Positions 1 to 6,809 of a stretch of 12,334 nucleotides of DNA are shown here, in pieces (position 1 is the first letter of the stretch; each line of letters opens with the position of its first letter). Both the position numbers and the translations under genes were made by a program. The notes under the pieces are model-generated. The model was not told where the DNA came from. It saw only the letters and a list, made by a program, of their open reading frames with translations, and searched no databases. This DNA comes from CAUZJO01 sp963580245 (GTDB taxonomy: Bacteria > Sumerlaeota > Sumerlaeia > MVZB01), in NCBI GenBank assembly GCA_963580245.1, contig CAUZJO010000139.1, forward strand, positions 1 to 12,334, given 5' to 3'.

Positions 1-140
1 GGGGAGGGCTTGGGTTTCATGGCGCCAACTTTCGCAAGGTTTCGGCGGCGACTGACCGCTTTTCTTGCAAAACTATACACCACCCACCAGCGTTTTGATC
101 CCATTGTTGTTGGGCAAGGGGTCTTTTCAGGATCGACGAA

Positions 141-1127
141 TTAGGCACCGCCGAGTCTGAAACCGTGAGGGACGAACGCGGGCGTCGCTCCGCGTTCGAT
201 GAAACGGCCATCGCGATCGACGATCCATATCTCGGCGCGCGCCTCGTCATACAACGCAATCCGCCCGCCATCGGGATGCAGCGACATGTCCGCGAAGCGC
301 CGCGCTTGCGTGACGTTTGATTGCCGGATCAGATCACCGGAAAAGTCATGTTCCAATAGACGACCGGGGACCAAAATCAGAAACAGCCCGCTATCGGGGT
401 CCATGTCAATCCCTTGGATTTCACGGTCTTCCAGGCCCTCCAGAGAAATCTCGCCAAGCGCCTGGCCGGATTTCGTAAACCTCAAAAGACGCCCCTCCCG
501 GCTCTCGCCCACGTAGATGATCGTATCGTCAACGGCCAGGCTGGTCGGCTCTTCGGCGGCGAGGGTGTTGACGCTAAATACGACATGATAGCTGCCTTGA
601 GGATCACGGCGAATCACCGTGCCGAGGGGCTTATCCAGGATTTCGGCGATCTCGCGCAGGCCCAAGTCGGCCCCATAGCGCAAGGCCAGCATCTCGCGCG
701 CCAGCGGATCAAGGTGCTGAACCTCCCGCTCCACCAGCCCGGTCCATTCGTTATGCTGGGCCTGCCGGCTGGGATCAGGCCGCTCGTCGCGGAGCCTCTG
801 GTCCAGCGGTTGGTCCCCATCATCGTCGCTCATCTCTCCAAACAGCGTGATCTGGACGCCCCGCCGGCTCTTGCGCGATTGCTCCATAATCCGGTTGCGC
901 GCGATCCGGTAAAACCAGCTAAGGAACCGCTCGGGGTCGCGCAACTGCCCGCGTCGTCGCCAGGCCAGCACCCATACGTCCTGAAAGATATCTTCAGCCA
1001 AATCCACAGATCGCACATACCGACGAATGAACCGCCCCAACCGCGGACTCTCCTCTCGATAGATCAATTCGAAGGACTGTACGTCCCCTTTCCGAAAACG
1101 GTCAATCGTCGAAATCACGGCTTTCAA
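141..1127 (-). CDS. ECF-type sigma factor, region 4 truncated and fused in frame to a beta-propeller-like C-terminus
   Basis: The 328-residue product starts like an extracytoplasmic-function sigma-70 factor. Region 2 lies at about residues 18-90, with VDLAEDIFQDVWVLAWRR at 41-58 and WFYRIARNRI at 71-80. Region 4 begins at about 135 (LDPLAREMLALRYGADLGL) but stops at PLGTV (residues 167-171), inside the helix-turn-helix, where family members continue with a KSRLHRA-type recognition helix. Residues 172-328 instead resemble the last blades of an NHL/WD40-like propeller (short strand pairs such as TIIYVGESREGRLLRF, and HPDGGRIALYDE). A region 2 without a complete region 4 should bind core polymerase but bind -35 DNA poorly. 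The start is the TTG at 1127-1125: an upstream in-frame TAA limits it, no ATG is available, and an AGAGGA lies 13 nt upstream; GTG at 1118 is an alternative. The chimera may be a genuine deletion fusion or an assembly join. The sigma identity is firm and the fusion is uncertain. Confidence 0.75.
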   Translation of the reverse strand: MKAVISTIDRFRKGDVQSFELIYREESPRLGRFIRRYVRSVDLAEDIFQDVWVLAWRRRGQLRDPERFLSWFYRIARNRIMEQSRKSRRGVQITLFGEMSDDDGDQPLDQRLRDERPDPSRQAQHNEWTGLVEREVQHLDPLAREMLALRYGADLGLREIAEILDKPLGTVIRRDPQGSYHVVFSVNTLAAEEPTSLAVDDTIIYVGESREGRLLRFTKSGQALGEISLEGLEDREIQGIDMDPDSGLFLILVPGRLLEHDFSGDLIRQSNVTQARRFADMSLHPDGGRIALYDEARAEIWIVDRDGRFIERGATPAFVPHGFRLGGA

Positions 1128-1573
1128 GGCTGGACGCCCATCCTCTTTGTCCTGCAGATGCCACCGAAGGGCGTTTTATTGCAACTTCGACCCAGCCGGG
1201 CGCAAAAACGACCGACAAGGCCGCTCTGAACCCGAGGAATAGGCGGGGCGGCCCATAAAATCAATGAAATCAACAGAATGGGACGCGGCACTTTCGCCCG
1301 GTCCCCGCCCGATTGACCCTCGCGCGTGTCACTAAAAAGTATCGGGCGTCTCGACTCATGGCTCGATAACCCCCGCGCGCCGGCCTTCTATTAGCTCCAC
1401 GCCATGCGTGGCGTACCAATAAGAAGCGGCCGGTCAACTCGTGACCGGCCGCGCTTACTTTGGACATTGAGGAACTGGGCTCAGACGGGGTGCCCAAGGC
1501 CCAGTCCTTATTTAACGTCAAATGACGACATTTCAATCGAATTCGGCCTCAACCGCGCATCCCCGCGGTCACC
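1128..1573. other. 446-nt intergenic region with several inverted repeats
   Basis: No convincing gene is visible here. The short open frames lack family resemblance and ribosome binding sites. The part next to the secreted-protein stop (1574) carries an imperfect hairpin at about 1473-1510 (ACTGGGC/GCCCAGT arms), a perfect 11-bp hairpin at 1426-1452 and a 6-bp hairpin at 1399-1414 (ACGCCA-TGCG-TGGCGT). These would lie in the 3' untranslated region of the minus-strand secreted-protein gene. The part nearer 1128 must hold whatever drives the sigma gene, but I see no confident promoter there. Confidence 0.6.
1420..1457 (-). terminator. Rho-independent terminator-like hairpin after the secreted-protein gene
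   Basis: On the minus strand an 11-bp perfect stem (GCGGCCGGTCA / TGACCGGCCGC, positions 1452-1442 and 1436-1426) with a 5-nt loop is followed by TTCTTATT. An outer TAAG/CTTA pairing extends it across a small internal loop. It lies about 120 nt downstream of the stop at 1574 and upstream of the sigma gene, so it would separate the two transcripts. The tail is T-rich but not a pure T run, so efficiency is uncertain. Confidence 0.6.
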
Positions 1574-3064
1574 TTATTCAAAGAACGTCCACAGTTGCTG
1601 GTCCACCGGGTTGGGGACAACTACCGGCTCCAGACCCAGCGCCCAGGTGAACACCCGGTCAATCAACTCCACGCCCGCCGCCGTGTAGTCTTCCAAGTAA
1701 ACGCCAGTGGAATGCGGAAACATGAAGGCCACGCGGGCCGTCGTCGCCACATCGTCCTCGAACTTGTCGCCGACCTCCATCACGACGATCGCCCCTTGGG
1801 TGTCGTCACCGTCATTGGCCGCGGCCAAGATCGTCGCCTCGCTCGTCCCGGGATTAATATGGACGAAGATCCCAACGTCGGATGTCCTCACCTCGACGAT
1901 CTCACCCACGCTGAAATTCTCGGTGATGAAGTGGCTGTTATCCAGGATCTTGATATTCTGAATGTCCGATGTCGCGGCGCCGAACGCGTCGGGGCCGAAC
2001 AGCGCGGTCGTCAGCCCGCCCAGCTCGTTCATGATGAACGGCACGTCGCTCTTGCGGTATTCCTCCATAAACGGCACGCTTGTGCCCGAACTCCCACTCT
2101 CGCTGACAAAAATCAAGTCGTGCGTCAACGCATCGGCCACGTTCTGAGCGTCTTGATTGACGACGTTCACACTATAGCCCAGCACATTTTCCAGACGGTC
2201 GATGAGCAGACCCTCGGACTCGTGCGGCGCGGCGGCGGTGCCGGCGGAGACGAAATAAATGCTGGGACCCGCTGGGCCCGCCGTAAGGTCGGTCACCGTG
2301 ATCCGGTCGATCAGGATTTGCTGGCCGCTTTCCATGGCGTCCACCTTGAGCGTATACATGAAATCGTCGGACTGGTTCCAGGTGGTGTGCGAGGGGCTAT
2401 CGAGCGGAACAAAACCGCTACCGGTGTCCGCGCAGTACTGCAAGTCCCCATTGGCCCGCAGGATAAACCGCATCGTGAAGAATTGATTCAGCGGGTATGC
2501 GACGCCCGTATCGTCGAGAAGCGTGGGTTGGTTCTCACCGGTCCAGATATTCCCACCGGGATCGGTCATGATGCCACGATTCTCGAACTGGTCGAAGCCG
2601 CCCGCTTCGTGGTCGCTGCGCAATCCGAAATAATGCAGCCCCACGTCGGGGACGCTGACCACAAAATCCACCTGGACATCATTTGTAGGACTGATGCCCG
2701 AGATCTGGAACCGAAGCGGTTCGCCGCCCAGCGTCTCGATCGCCGGGTCGTTCCAACCCCCGACCCCCTCCATGATCACGCTGCCGATGCCGTCCAGGAT
2801 GGGCGCGGGGGCGTTGGGATTAGGGCCGAGCACGCGCCAGACCACCGGGTCCAGTTCGGTTCCCGCGGCGCCGTCAAAATCGTCTGCAAACAAAATCAGG
2901 CCGTCCCCACCACAGTCCTGTGAGAATGAAAGGTTTGCCATCGAAGCAAGACAAAATACAGCCACCAGACAAAAGATACTCTTCGTGAATTGCCTCCTCC
3001 AAATCTGTTTCGTTCCGAACTCAAGTCCCAACAAACGGGTCGAAAAAACAGTCCATCCATGCAT
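1574..3064 (-). CDS. Secreted protein with LamG-like N-terminal domain and class I amidotransferase-like (ThuA-like) C-terminal domain
   Basis: The product is 496 residues from the ATG at 3064. Hydrophobic residues 29-47 preceded by K28 form a signal peptide, with likely cleavage after LSFS (48) before QDCG. Residues about 57-263 look like a concanavalin/LamG-type beta-sandwich (FADDFDGA.. opening, later MRFILRANGDLQYC and ILIDRITVTDL). Residues about 266-476 resemble a flavodoxin/class I glutamine amidotransferase-like fold found in secreted proteins of environmental bacteria: SIYFVSAG, LLIDRLENVLGYSVNVVN, DLIFVSES, VPFIMNE, DNSHFITENFSVGE and RVAFMFPHS. I see no catalytic Cys-His-Glu triad, so a binding or structural role is more likely than enzymatic action; the true function is unknown. 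No sorting tail (PEP-CTERM or LPXTG) is visible. The start at 3064 has GAGGAG 8 nt upstream but gives a 27-residue n-region; a second site 78 nt inside would give a compact signal peptide. The gene has its own leader and a terminator-like hairpin downstream. Confidence 0.7.
   Translation of the reverse strand: MHGWTVFSTRLLGLEFGTKQIWRRQFTKSIFCLVAVFCLASMANLSFSQDCGGDGLILFADDFDGAAGTELDPVVWRVLGPNPNAPAPILDGIGSVIMEGVGGWNDPAIETLGGEPLRFQISGISPTNDVQVDFVVSVPDVGLHYFGLRSDHEAGGFDQFENRGIMTDPGGNIWTGENQPTLLDDTGVAYPLNQFFTMRFILRANGDLQYCADTGSGFVPLDSPSHTTWNQSDDFMYTLKVDAMESGQQILIDRITVTDLTAGPAGPSIYFVSAGTAAAPHESEGLLIDRLENVLGYSVNVVNQDAQNVADALTHDLIFVSESGSSGTSVPFMEEYRKSDVPFIMNELGGLTTALFGPDAFGAATSDIQNIKILDNSHFITENFSVGEIVEVRTSDVGIFVHINPGTSEATILAAANDGDDTQGAIVVMEVGDKFEDDVATTARVAFMFPHSTGVYLEDYTAAGVELIDRVFTWALGLEPVVVPNPVDQQLWTFFE
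2984..3000 (-). promoter_or_regulatory. Internal Shine-Dalgarno facing an ACG codon
   Basis: GGAGGAGG (3000-2993) sits 6 nt upstream of an in-frame ACG (2986-2984). Starting there would give (M)KSIFCLVAVFCLASMANL, a textbook short signal peptide, whereas the ATG at 3064 adds 26 extra N-terminal residues. ACG is a very rare initiation codon and differs from ATG by one transition, so this is either a non-canonical start, a base error, or a recent mutation compensated by the upstream start. Confidence 0.45.
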
Positions 3065-3078
3065 TTTTCTGTCTCCTC
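3062..3078 (-). promoter_or_regulatory. Ribosome binding site supporting the ATG at 3064
   Basis: GAGGAG at 3078-3073 followed by an 8-nt A-rich spacer precedes ATG 3064-3062. The spacing is ideal, and this supports the longer start of the secreted protein. Confidence 0.55.
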
Positions 3079-3083
3079 GGACG

Positions 3084-3112
3084 AAGTTTTACCAAGAAAA
3101 ATAAGTTTTACC
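3084..3112. repeat. Two direct 10-mers in the leader of the secreted-protein gene
   Basis: AAGTTTTACC occurs exactly at 3084-3093 and 3103-3112, with a 19-nt period (GGTAAAACTT on the coding, minus strand). The copies lie 20-48 nt upstream of the ATG at 3064, in an AT-rich pocket of otherwise GC-rich DNA. They could be a regulator site or leader element; no matching protein can be named. Confidence 0.4.
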
Positions 3113-3173
3113 TGGAAATCGCAGCCGAAACCCTGGCCCCGGGAAAACCTCCTCTCACCCCCCTTCGACACTT

Positions 3174-3204
3174 ATTTTACAAATCTTACTTTTTAACGCT
3201 TCAA
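3174..3204 (-). promoter_or_regulatory. Possible promoter of the secreted-protein gene
   Basis: On the minus strand TTGAAG (3204-3199) and TAAAAT (3179-3174) are separated by 19 nt in an AT-rich stretch between the broken pilin gene and the secreted-protein gene. The spacer is longer than optimal, so this is a weak prediction. It would give a leader of about 100 nt. Confidence 0.3.
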
Positions 3205-3255
3205 CCTACCATAAATAGTATCCCACGTCGTGAGGCCACTGGCAACTAAAAAATC

Positions 3256-3877
3256 TCAATATTCACCCCCCGTAAATCCCACCGTATCCAGGTAGAAAAT
3301 ATCGCCGTAGCTGATCGTGCCGTTGGTGGGGTTGTAGATGGCATAGGATTCCGCGTGCCAGCGCTGGGTGTCCGGTCCGTAGCTCTGCTGCGCCCAGTTA
3401 AACGCCTTGCCCCGGTAGGGCGGAGCCCCCCACAACACCCAGGGGCCCGCTCCCCCGTGGATATAGCCGTAGAGGACGCTGACGCTATGGGTCCTGGAGA
3501 AAGTGTTGTCGTTCTGCCAGCGGGCCTGGGCCACCATCGTGTTGAAGACGTCAAAGGGGACGTCGGTCATATAGGGGATCGGGGTGGTCAAGCAGGTAAC
3601 CGATGGGTGCGTAGCTCCGACTGGGCGGCTCGGAGGCCAGGAAAAACGTCCGCTGGCGCTGGGAGGGGTTCCCGGTCCACCTGATCTGCGGGAAGGTGTT
3701 GTTGTCGACCGTGTATTCCGCCATGGCGTTGGCGACCGTCCGCATCTCGGAGATGCTGCGCGAGAGCTTCGCGCGGGTTTGCGCCTCCAGGAAGTTGGGC
3801 ACCGCGATCGCGGCCAGGATCGCGATGATCGCCACCACGATCAGCAGTTCAATGAGCGTAAAGCCTCTGCGCGACAT
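3256..3877 (-). pseudogene. Type II secretion/type IV pilin-like protein, interrupted by a one-base frameshift
   Basis: The N-terminus MSRRG|FTLIELLIVVAIIAIL is a class III (prepilin) signal with the G|F cleavage site, the conserved Glu at mature position 5 and the hydrophobic assembly helix. It continues NFLEAQTRAKLSRSISEMRT as in GspG-like pseudopilins. In this frame the protein stays pilin-like to GYLL (residue 96), then reads DHPDPLYDRRPL and stops at 3551. The next frame, open from 3591 to 3256, supplies the missing part: TTPIPYMTDVPFDVF, then SYGPDTQRWH and IYNPTNGTISYGDIF. The neighbouring pilin gene has LLTTPLPYLTAVPIDV at the same place, so one extra base in CTTG (3589-3592) explains the shift. 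Repaired length would be about 206 residues, against 222 for the neighbour. As read, the product would be a 108-residue truncated pilin. It may be a pseudogene or a sequencing error. The start is the conserved ATG at 3877; AAGGGG lies somewhat far upstream (about 13 nt). Confidence 0.85.
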
Positions 3878-3918
3878 CCGTTTTCTTACACCCCTTACTC
3901 AATAAGACCGCCGATCCT

Positions 3919-3938
3919 GGCGAGCGTTTGGTCTCGCC
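3919..3938 (-). other. Hairpin between the two pilin-like genes
   Basis: Arms GGCGAG (3919-3924) and CTCGCC (3933-3938) with an 8-nt loop lie in the 75-nt gap between the stop of the first pilin-like gene (3953) and the start of the second (3877). No T-tract follows on either strand, so it is not an intrinsic terminator. It could stabilise or partly attenuate a shared transcript. Confidence 0.3.
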
Positions 3939-3952
3939 GACCCCTTACCACC

Positions 3953-4621
3953 CTACTTCTTGGGCGAAATCCAGCCCTGACTCGAGAAAACCAACTGCCC
4001 CTGGCTGAGCGTGCCGTTGGTCGGGTCGTAGATGAAACGGTTCGGATCCCGATCGTCTGATCGGTAGGGGAATCCATGCCACCACGTGAGGTCGGGGCCG
4101 CAGCTCTCCAGCGACCAATTGAGCGATTGTGGAAACATCCCGGCCAGGACACGCATCTCATCGAACCACAGCTGCAACTGTTTATTAATGATCCCCGGCT
4201 TCTGCATCGTCGCGATGACCGAGAACTGCCGGTCCCCGCCCTTATTCCGATGTTCCGAGCCAAGCTGCATGCTGGTCATATACACATCAATGGGAACCGC
4301 GGTCAGATAAGGCAGGGGCGTCGTCAATAGAATCCCGGCGTGCTTCGACTGACCGGTATACACGTTTTCAGTTGGCCCCGCGCCCAAAATCATGAGGTAT
4401 CCGATGAAAATGGGCCCCTTCTCGATCGGATAGTTGCTGTAATCCGTATGGTACGATTCTAGCGCGACGCCGATCGATCGCATGTCGGCCATCACGCGCG
4501 AGACCTTGGCGCGGGCCTGGGCCTCCAGGAAGTTGGGCACGGCGATCGCCGCCAGAATGGCAATGATCGCCACCACGATCAGCAACTCGATCAGCGTAAA
4601 ACCCGAACTGTTACCTCTCAT
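3953..4621 (-). CDS. Type II secretion pseudopilin/type IV pilin-like protein (GspG-like)
   Basis: The 222-residue product has the short prepilin leader MRGNSSG, cleaved before FTLIELLIVV by a prepilin peptidase. The conserved Glu and a hydrophobic helix (to about residue 28) follow, then NFLEAQARAKVSRVMADMRS and ALESYHTDYSNYP, the usual alpha-helical stem of GspG-like pseudopilins. The C-terminal globular part has LLTTPLPYLTAVPIDV and ends with GPDLTWWHGF and FIYDPTNGTLSQGQLVFS, a signature I associate with many-copy pilin-like proteins of uncultured bacterial phyla. The mature protein would sit in the inner membrane and possibly enter a pseudopilus; the substrate is unknown. The start at 4621 puts the leader at its usual length and has AAGG 6 nt upstream; an in-frame extension to 4756 has no family support. 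It stops with TAG at 3955-3953, where the family normally ends. A minus-strand promoter lies about 150 nt upstream and a paralogue follows. Confidence 0.88.
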   Translation of the reverse strand: MRGNSSGFTLIELLIVVAIIAILAAIAVPNFLEAQARAKVSRVMADMRSIGVALESYHTDYSNYPIEKGPIFIGYLMILGAGPTENVYTGQSKHAGILLTTPLPYLTAVPIDVYMTSMQLGSEHRNKGGDRQFSVIATMQKPGIINKQLQLWFDEMRVLAGMFPQSLNWSLESCGPDLTWWHGFPYRSDDRDPNRFIYDPTNGTLSQGQLVFSSQGWISPKK

Positions 4622-4768
4622 GACAGGCCTTTCCCCATGACTTTGTTGACCCCACCGGGATTTGGCGCGGGAACAGCGCCGTCGGTGGCCTCCCGATGAG
4701 CGCCGCACCCGGAAATCGACGAAAAGCGGATGGCACGGGGCTCCCCTGAACTGCAAGTTCTAATGTCG

Positions 4769-4797
4769 AGTAGAGCTTTGATCCGGCCTGATGTCAA
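4769..4797 (-). promoter_or_regulatory. Sigma-70-like promoter for the pilin-like genes
   Basis: On the minus strand a perfect TTGACA (4797-4792) is followed after exactly 17 nt by TCTACT (4774-4769), matching TATAAT at 4 of 6 positions. Transcription would start near 4762, giving a leader of about 140 nt to the ATG at 4621. Confidence 0.5.
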
Positions 4798-4931
4798 CGG
4801 CCAAAGCGGCCGGAGGCACGAAGCAATTGCGCCCTTGTGCTTGACCCCTTCAGGGAGCCAGAGAACAGACCCGTGTCCCCGACGAATTCTGTCACGGCGG
4901 CTTCTATCTTTCCTTCGGTGAGGTTTGGAGA

Positions 4932-4937
4932 TATAAT
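4932..4937 (+). promoter_or_regulatory. Possible -10 element for the hisH-thrB transcript
   Basis: A perfect TATAAT lies 72 nt upstream of the hisH ATG. I find no good -35 hexamer at 16-19 nt spacing and no extended -10 TGn, so the promoter is tentative; it could need an activator or be fortuitous. Confidence 0.4.
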
Positions 4938-5009
4938 CTGAGCATACATCGGTTGGCTCTGGGCTCCTGAGTGACCCGGGGACCGTTCTGGATCGGGATC
5001 AATGAGGCC

Positions 5010-5636
5010 ATGATCGTTATCATCGACTACGGCATGGGCAACCTGCGCAGCGTTTCCAAGGCACTCGATCATCTGGGCACGCCCAACCGGATCACCGAGG
5101 ATCCGGCCACGGTGGCGGGGGCCGAGAAACTGATCCTGCCCGGAGTGGGGGCGTTTGGCGACGCGATGGCCGAACTGGACCGGCGCGGCTTGACCGAGCC
5201 GATCAAACAGCGGGCGGCCACAGGCACGCCGCTGCTGGGCATCTGTCTGGGCATGCAACTGATCATGGAGACCAGCGAGGAATCGCCCGGCGTGGCGGGA
5301 CTCGGCTTGGTCGAGGGCACGGTGGCGCGGTTCCGGACGTCCGAACTCAAGGTTCCCCACATGGGGTGGAACACCGTGCGCCGGTGCCGCTCCGCCCCCC
5401 TGTTCGAGGGCATTGAGGATGATTCCTGGTTCTATTTCGTGCACTCGTACTGCGTCCAGCCAACCTCCAACGCGTGGGACGCGGTGGCCGGAGTGACCGA
5501 ATATGGCGGGGAGTTCGCTTCGGTCCTGTGGCGCGACAACGTCATGGCCACCCAGTTCCACCCCGAAAAGAGCCAGGCCGTCGGGCTGCGAATGCTCGGG
5601 AACTTCACCCAAGTTCTGGCCCCGACCCCGCTGTGA
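5010..5636 (+). CDS. hisH: Imidazole glycerol phosphate synthase, glutaminase subunit HisH
   Basis: HisH hydrolyses glutamine and channels ammonia to HisF, which makes imidazole glycerol phosphate and AICAR in histidine biosynthesis. The 208-residue product, normal for the family, opens MIVIIDYGMGNLRSV and has the oxyanion-strand motif LPGVGAFGDAM (43-53), the nucleophile Cys79 in GICLGMQL, and the catalytic His184/Glu186 pair in QFHPEKSQ. VPHMGWN (115-121) and FVHSYC (143-148) are also typical. The frame is open from a GTG at 4971, but the ATG at 5010 fits the family N-terminus; its ribosome binding site is poor (GAGG only 2 nt away). hisF is not in the window, so hisH is detached from other histidine genes here. 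thrB follows after 32 nt in the same direction, suggesting co-transcription of two amino-acid biosynthesis genes. Confidence 0.95.
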   Translation: MIVIIDYGMGNLRSVSKALDHLGTPNRITEDPATVAGAEKLILPGVGAFGDAMAELDRRGLTEPIKQRAATGTPLLGICLGMQLIMETSEESPGVAGLGLVEGTVARFRTSELKVPHMGWNTVRRCRSAPLFEGIEDDSWFYFVHSYCVQPTSNAWDAVAGVTEYGGEFASVLWRDNVMATQFHPEKSQAVGLRMLGNFTQVLAPTPL

Positions 5637-5668
5637 GCAAGGAAGCTTGGCAGGAAAGGTCACATGGA

Positions 5669-6592
5669 ATGACCGACAACGGTAGCTTGATCATCCGCGT
5701 CCCGGCCTCGACCAGTAACCTGGGGCCGGGCTTCGACGCCCTGGGTCTGGCCCTGAACCTCTATAACGATTTCACCGTCCGTCGGCTCAAGGCCGACAGT
5801 CCCTCGAAATTGGTCGGTCGCGGCGCCAGCGAGGGCGTGAAGCTCAAGGACAATCCGTTTTTCCGGACGGTGGACCGCGTCTGCGCCCTCAGCGGAAGGG
5901 TGGCGCCCGCCCTGGAGGTGACGGTGGACGGGACCGTGCCGCTGGGGGTCGGGCTGGGCTCGTCGGCGGGGGCATGCGTGGCCGGGGCGCTGGCGGCGAA
6001 CACCCTGATGGGCTCGCCGTTCAGTTATGAGGAATTGTTGGGCCCGATCATCGATATCGAGGGGCATCCCGACAATGCCAGCCCCTCGCTGCTGGGCGGG
6101 CTGACCCTGACCGCCCAGACCGCCGAAGGGCCGCTGGTCCACCTCTACCAGCCCCACGCGGATTGGCGCCTGGCCGTGCTGATCCCCGATTATACGATTT
6201 CGACCCGCGACTCGCGCAGGCGGCTCCCGCGCAAGGTCAGCCGCACGGACGCGGTCTTCAACCTCCAACGCCTGCCGATGGTCATCGACGCGCTGGTCAA
6301 CGGCGACGCCGAGCATCTCGGCTGCGCGATGGAGGACCGGCTCCACCAGCCGCGCCGCCGGCGGGCGATCAAACGCTACAAGAAAATCTGCCAGGCCGCC
6401 TTGAAAGCAGGGGCCGCGGCCACGTTCATCAGCGGTTCCGGACCGGCCCTCGCGGCCGTTTGCCGGGGTGAAAAGACGGCCCAGCTGGTCGCTGACGCCA
6501 TGAAACAAGCGGTCCGGAAGGCCCCTTTTAAGGCCGGTACGCTGGTGCTGCAACCCGTCATCGAGGGTGCGCGGATCGCCGAACCGGATTAA
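5669..6592 (+). CDS. thrB: Homoserine kinase (GHMP kinase family)
   Basis: ThrB phosphorylates L-homoserine with ATP to O-phosphohomoserine, the step before threonine synthase, in the cytosol. The 307-residue product has all three GHMP motifs: PASTSNLGPGFDALGLAL (12-29), the ATP-binding loop PLGVGLGSSAG (91-101) and the C-terminal ISGSGPALAAV (254-264). EGHPDN (131-136) and the STRDSRRRLP stretch (178-187) also match homoserine kinases rather than other GHMP enzymes. The frame is open far upstream into hisH, but the ATG at 5669 places motif 1 at its usual distance and has GGAAAGG 9 nt upstream. It follows hisH closely and ends with TAA about 20 nt before a new promoter serving nusA. No threonine synthase or homoserine dehydrogenase gene is in view. 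Confidence 0.95.
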   Translation: MTDNGSLIIRVPASTSNLGPGFDALGLALNLYNDFTVRRLKADSPSKLVGRGASEGVKLKDNPFFRTVDRVCALSGRVAPALEVTVDGTVPLGVGLGSSAGACVAGALAANTLMGSPFSYEELLGPIIDIEGHPDNASPSLLGGLTLTAQTAEGPLVHLYQPHADWRLAVLIPDYTISTRDSRRRLPRKVSRTDAVFNLQRLPMVIDALVNGDAEHLGCAMEDRLHQPRRRRAIKRYKKICQAALKAGAAATFISGSGPALAAVCRGEKTAQLVADAMKQAVRKAPFKAGTLVLQPVIEGARIAEPD

Positions 6593-6609
6593 GCCGCTAA
6601 CTTATTCTC

Positions 6610-6639
6610 TTGCAATATCACCGGCCCCAAGCCTAGAAT
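6610..6639 (+). promoter_or_regulatory. Sigma-70-like promoter upstream of nusA
   Basis: TTGCAA (6610-6615) and TAGAAT (6634-6639) are separated by 18 nt, matching the consensus hexamers at 4 and 5 of 6 positions. Transcription would begin near 6646, leaving a leader of about 165 nt before nusA. The site lies just after the thrB stop, so nusA probably has its own transcript. Confidence 0.55.
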
Positions 6640-6715
6640 CGGTTCTTGTGGCGCCTTCGTGAGCACGGGGGAGCGGGTCGGTGTTCGTTTGCCCACTCTT
6701 TTGTTATCGGTAAGA

Positions 6716-6776
6716 AGGCCCCAGCGGGGGAAGGCCTAAAACCTCGAGGGGAGACGGACGTGGCGGTCCGCCCCCC
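6716..6776 (+). other. Structured leader RNA of nusA
   Basis: Two nearby hairpins can form in the predicted 5' untranslated region: AGGCC/GGCCT (6716-6720 with 6733-6737), and CGGAC/GTCCG (6755-6759 with 6766-6770), the latter extended by GGGG (6748-6751) against a run of six Cs (6771-6776). No T-tract follows. In some bacteria the nusA operon is autoregulated through its leader, so such a role is conceivable, but nothing here matches a riboswitch class I know. Confidence 0.35.
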
Positions 6777-6809
6777 TGTCCCGCATATCAGTGCTAGTGA
6801 GTCAAGACC

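Larger units (their letters stand above)
4622..5009. other. Divergent intergenic region between the pilin-like genes and hisH
   Basis: This 388-nt stretch separates the minus-strand pilin gene (start 4621) from plus-strand hisH (start 5010). Open frames crossing it show no family resemblance. It contains a minus-strand promoter candidate (4769-4797), a plus-strand TATAAT (4932-4937) and the weak upstream GTG alternative for hisH at 4971. Nothing else recognisable is seen. Confidence 0.6.

Noticed and set aside
1..20. ATG at 20-18 on the minus strand that could begin a gene running off the left edge
   Set aside because: Only about six codons are visible and there is no convincing ribosome binding site, so it cannot be supported.
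414..1229. Long plus-strand frame opposite the sigma factor
   Set aside because: Its product has no recognisable motif; the minus strand encodes clear sigma region 2 motifs, so this is an antisense shadow in GC-rich DNA.
1270..1536. 88-codon minus-strand open frame in the gap between the secreted-protein and sigma genes
   Set aside because: Low-complexity Arg/Ala-rich product with no family resemblance, no ribosome binding site, and it overlaps the terminator hairpin.
3589..3592. Programmed +1 frameshift in the pilin gene, recalling the CUU slip of prfB
   Set aside because: There is no in-frame stop or rare codon in the next position and no upstream Shine-Dalgarno stimulator, so a mutation or sequence error is more likely.
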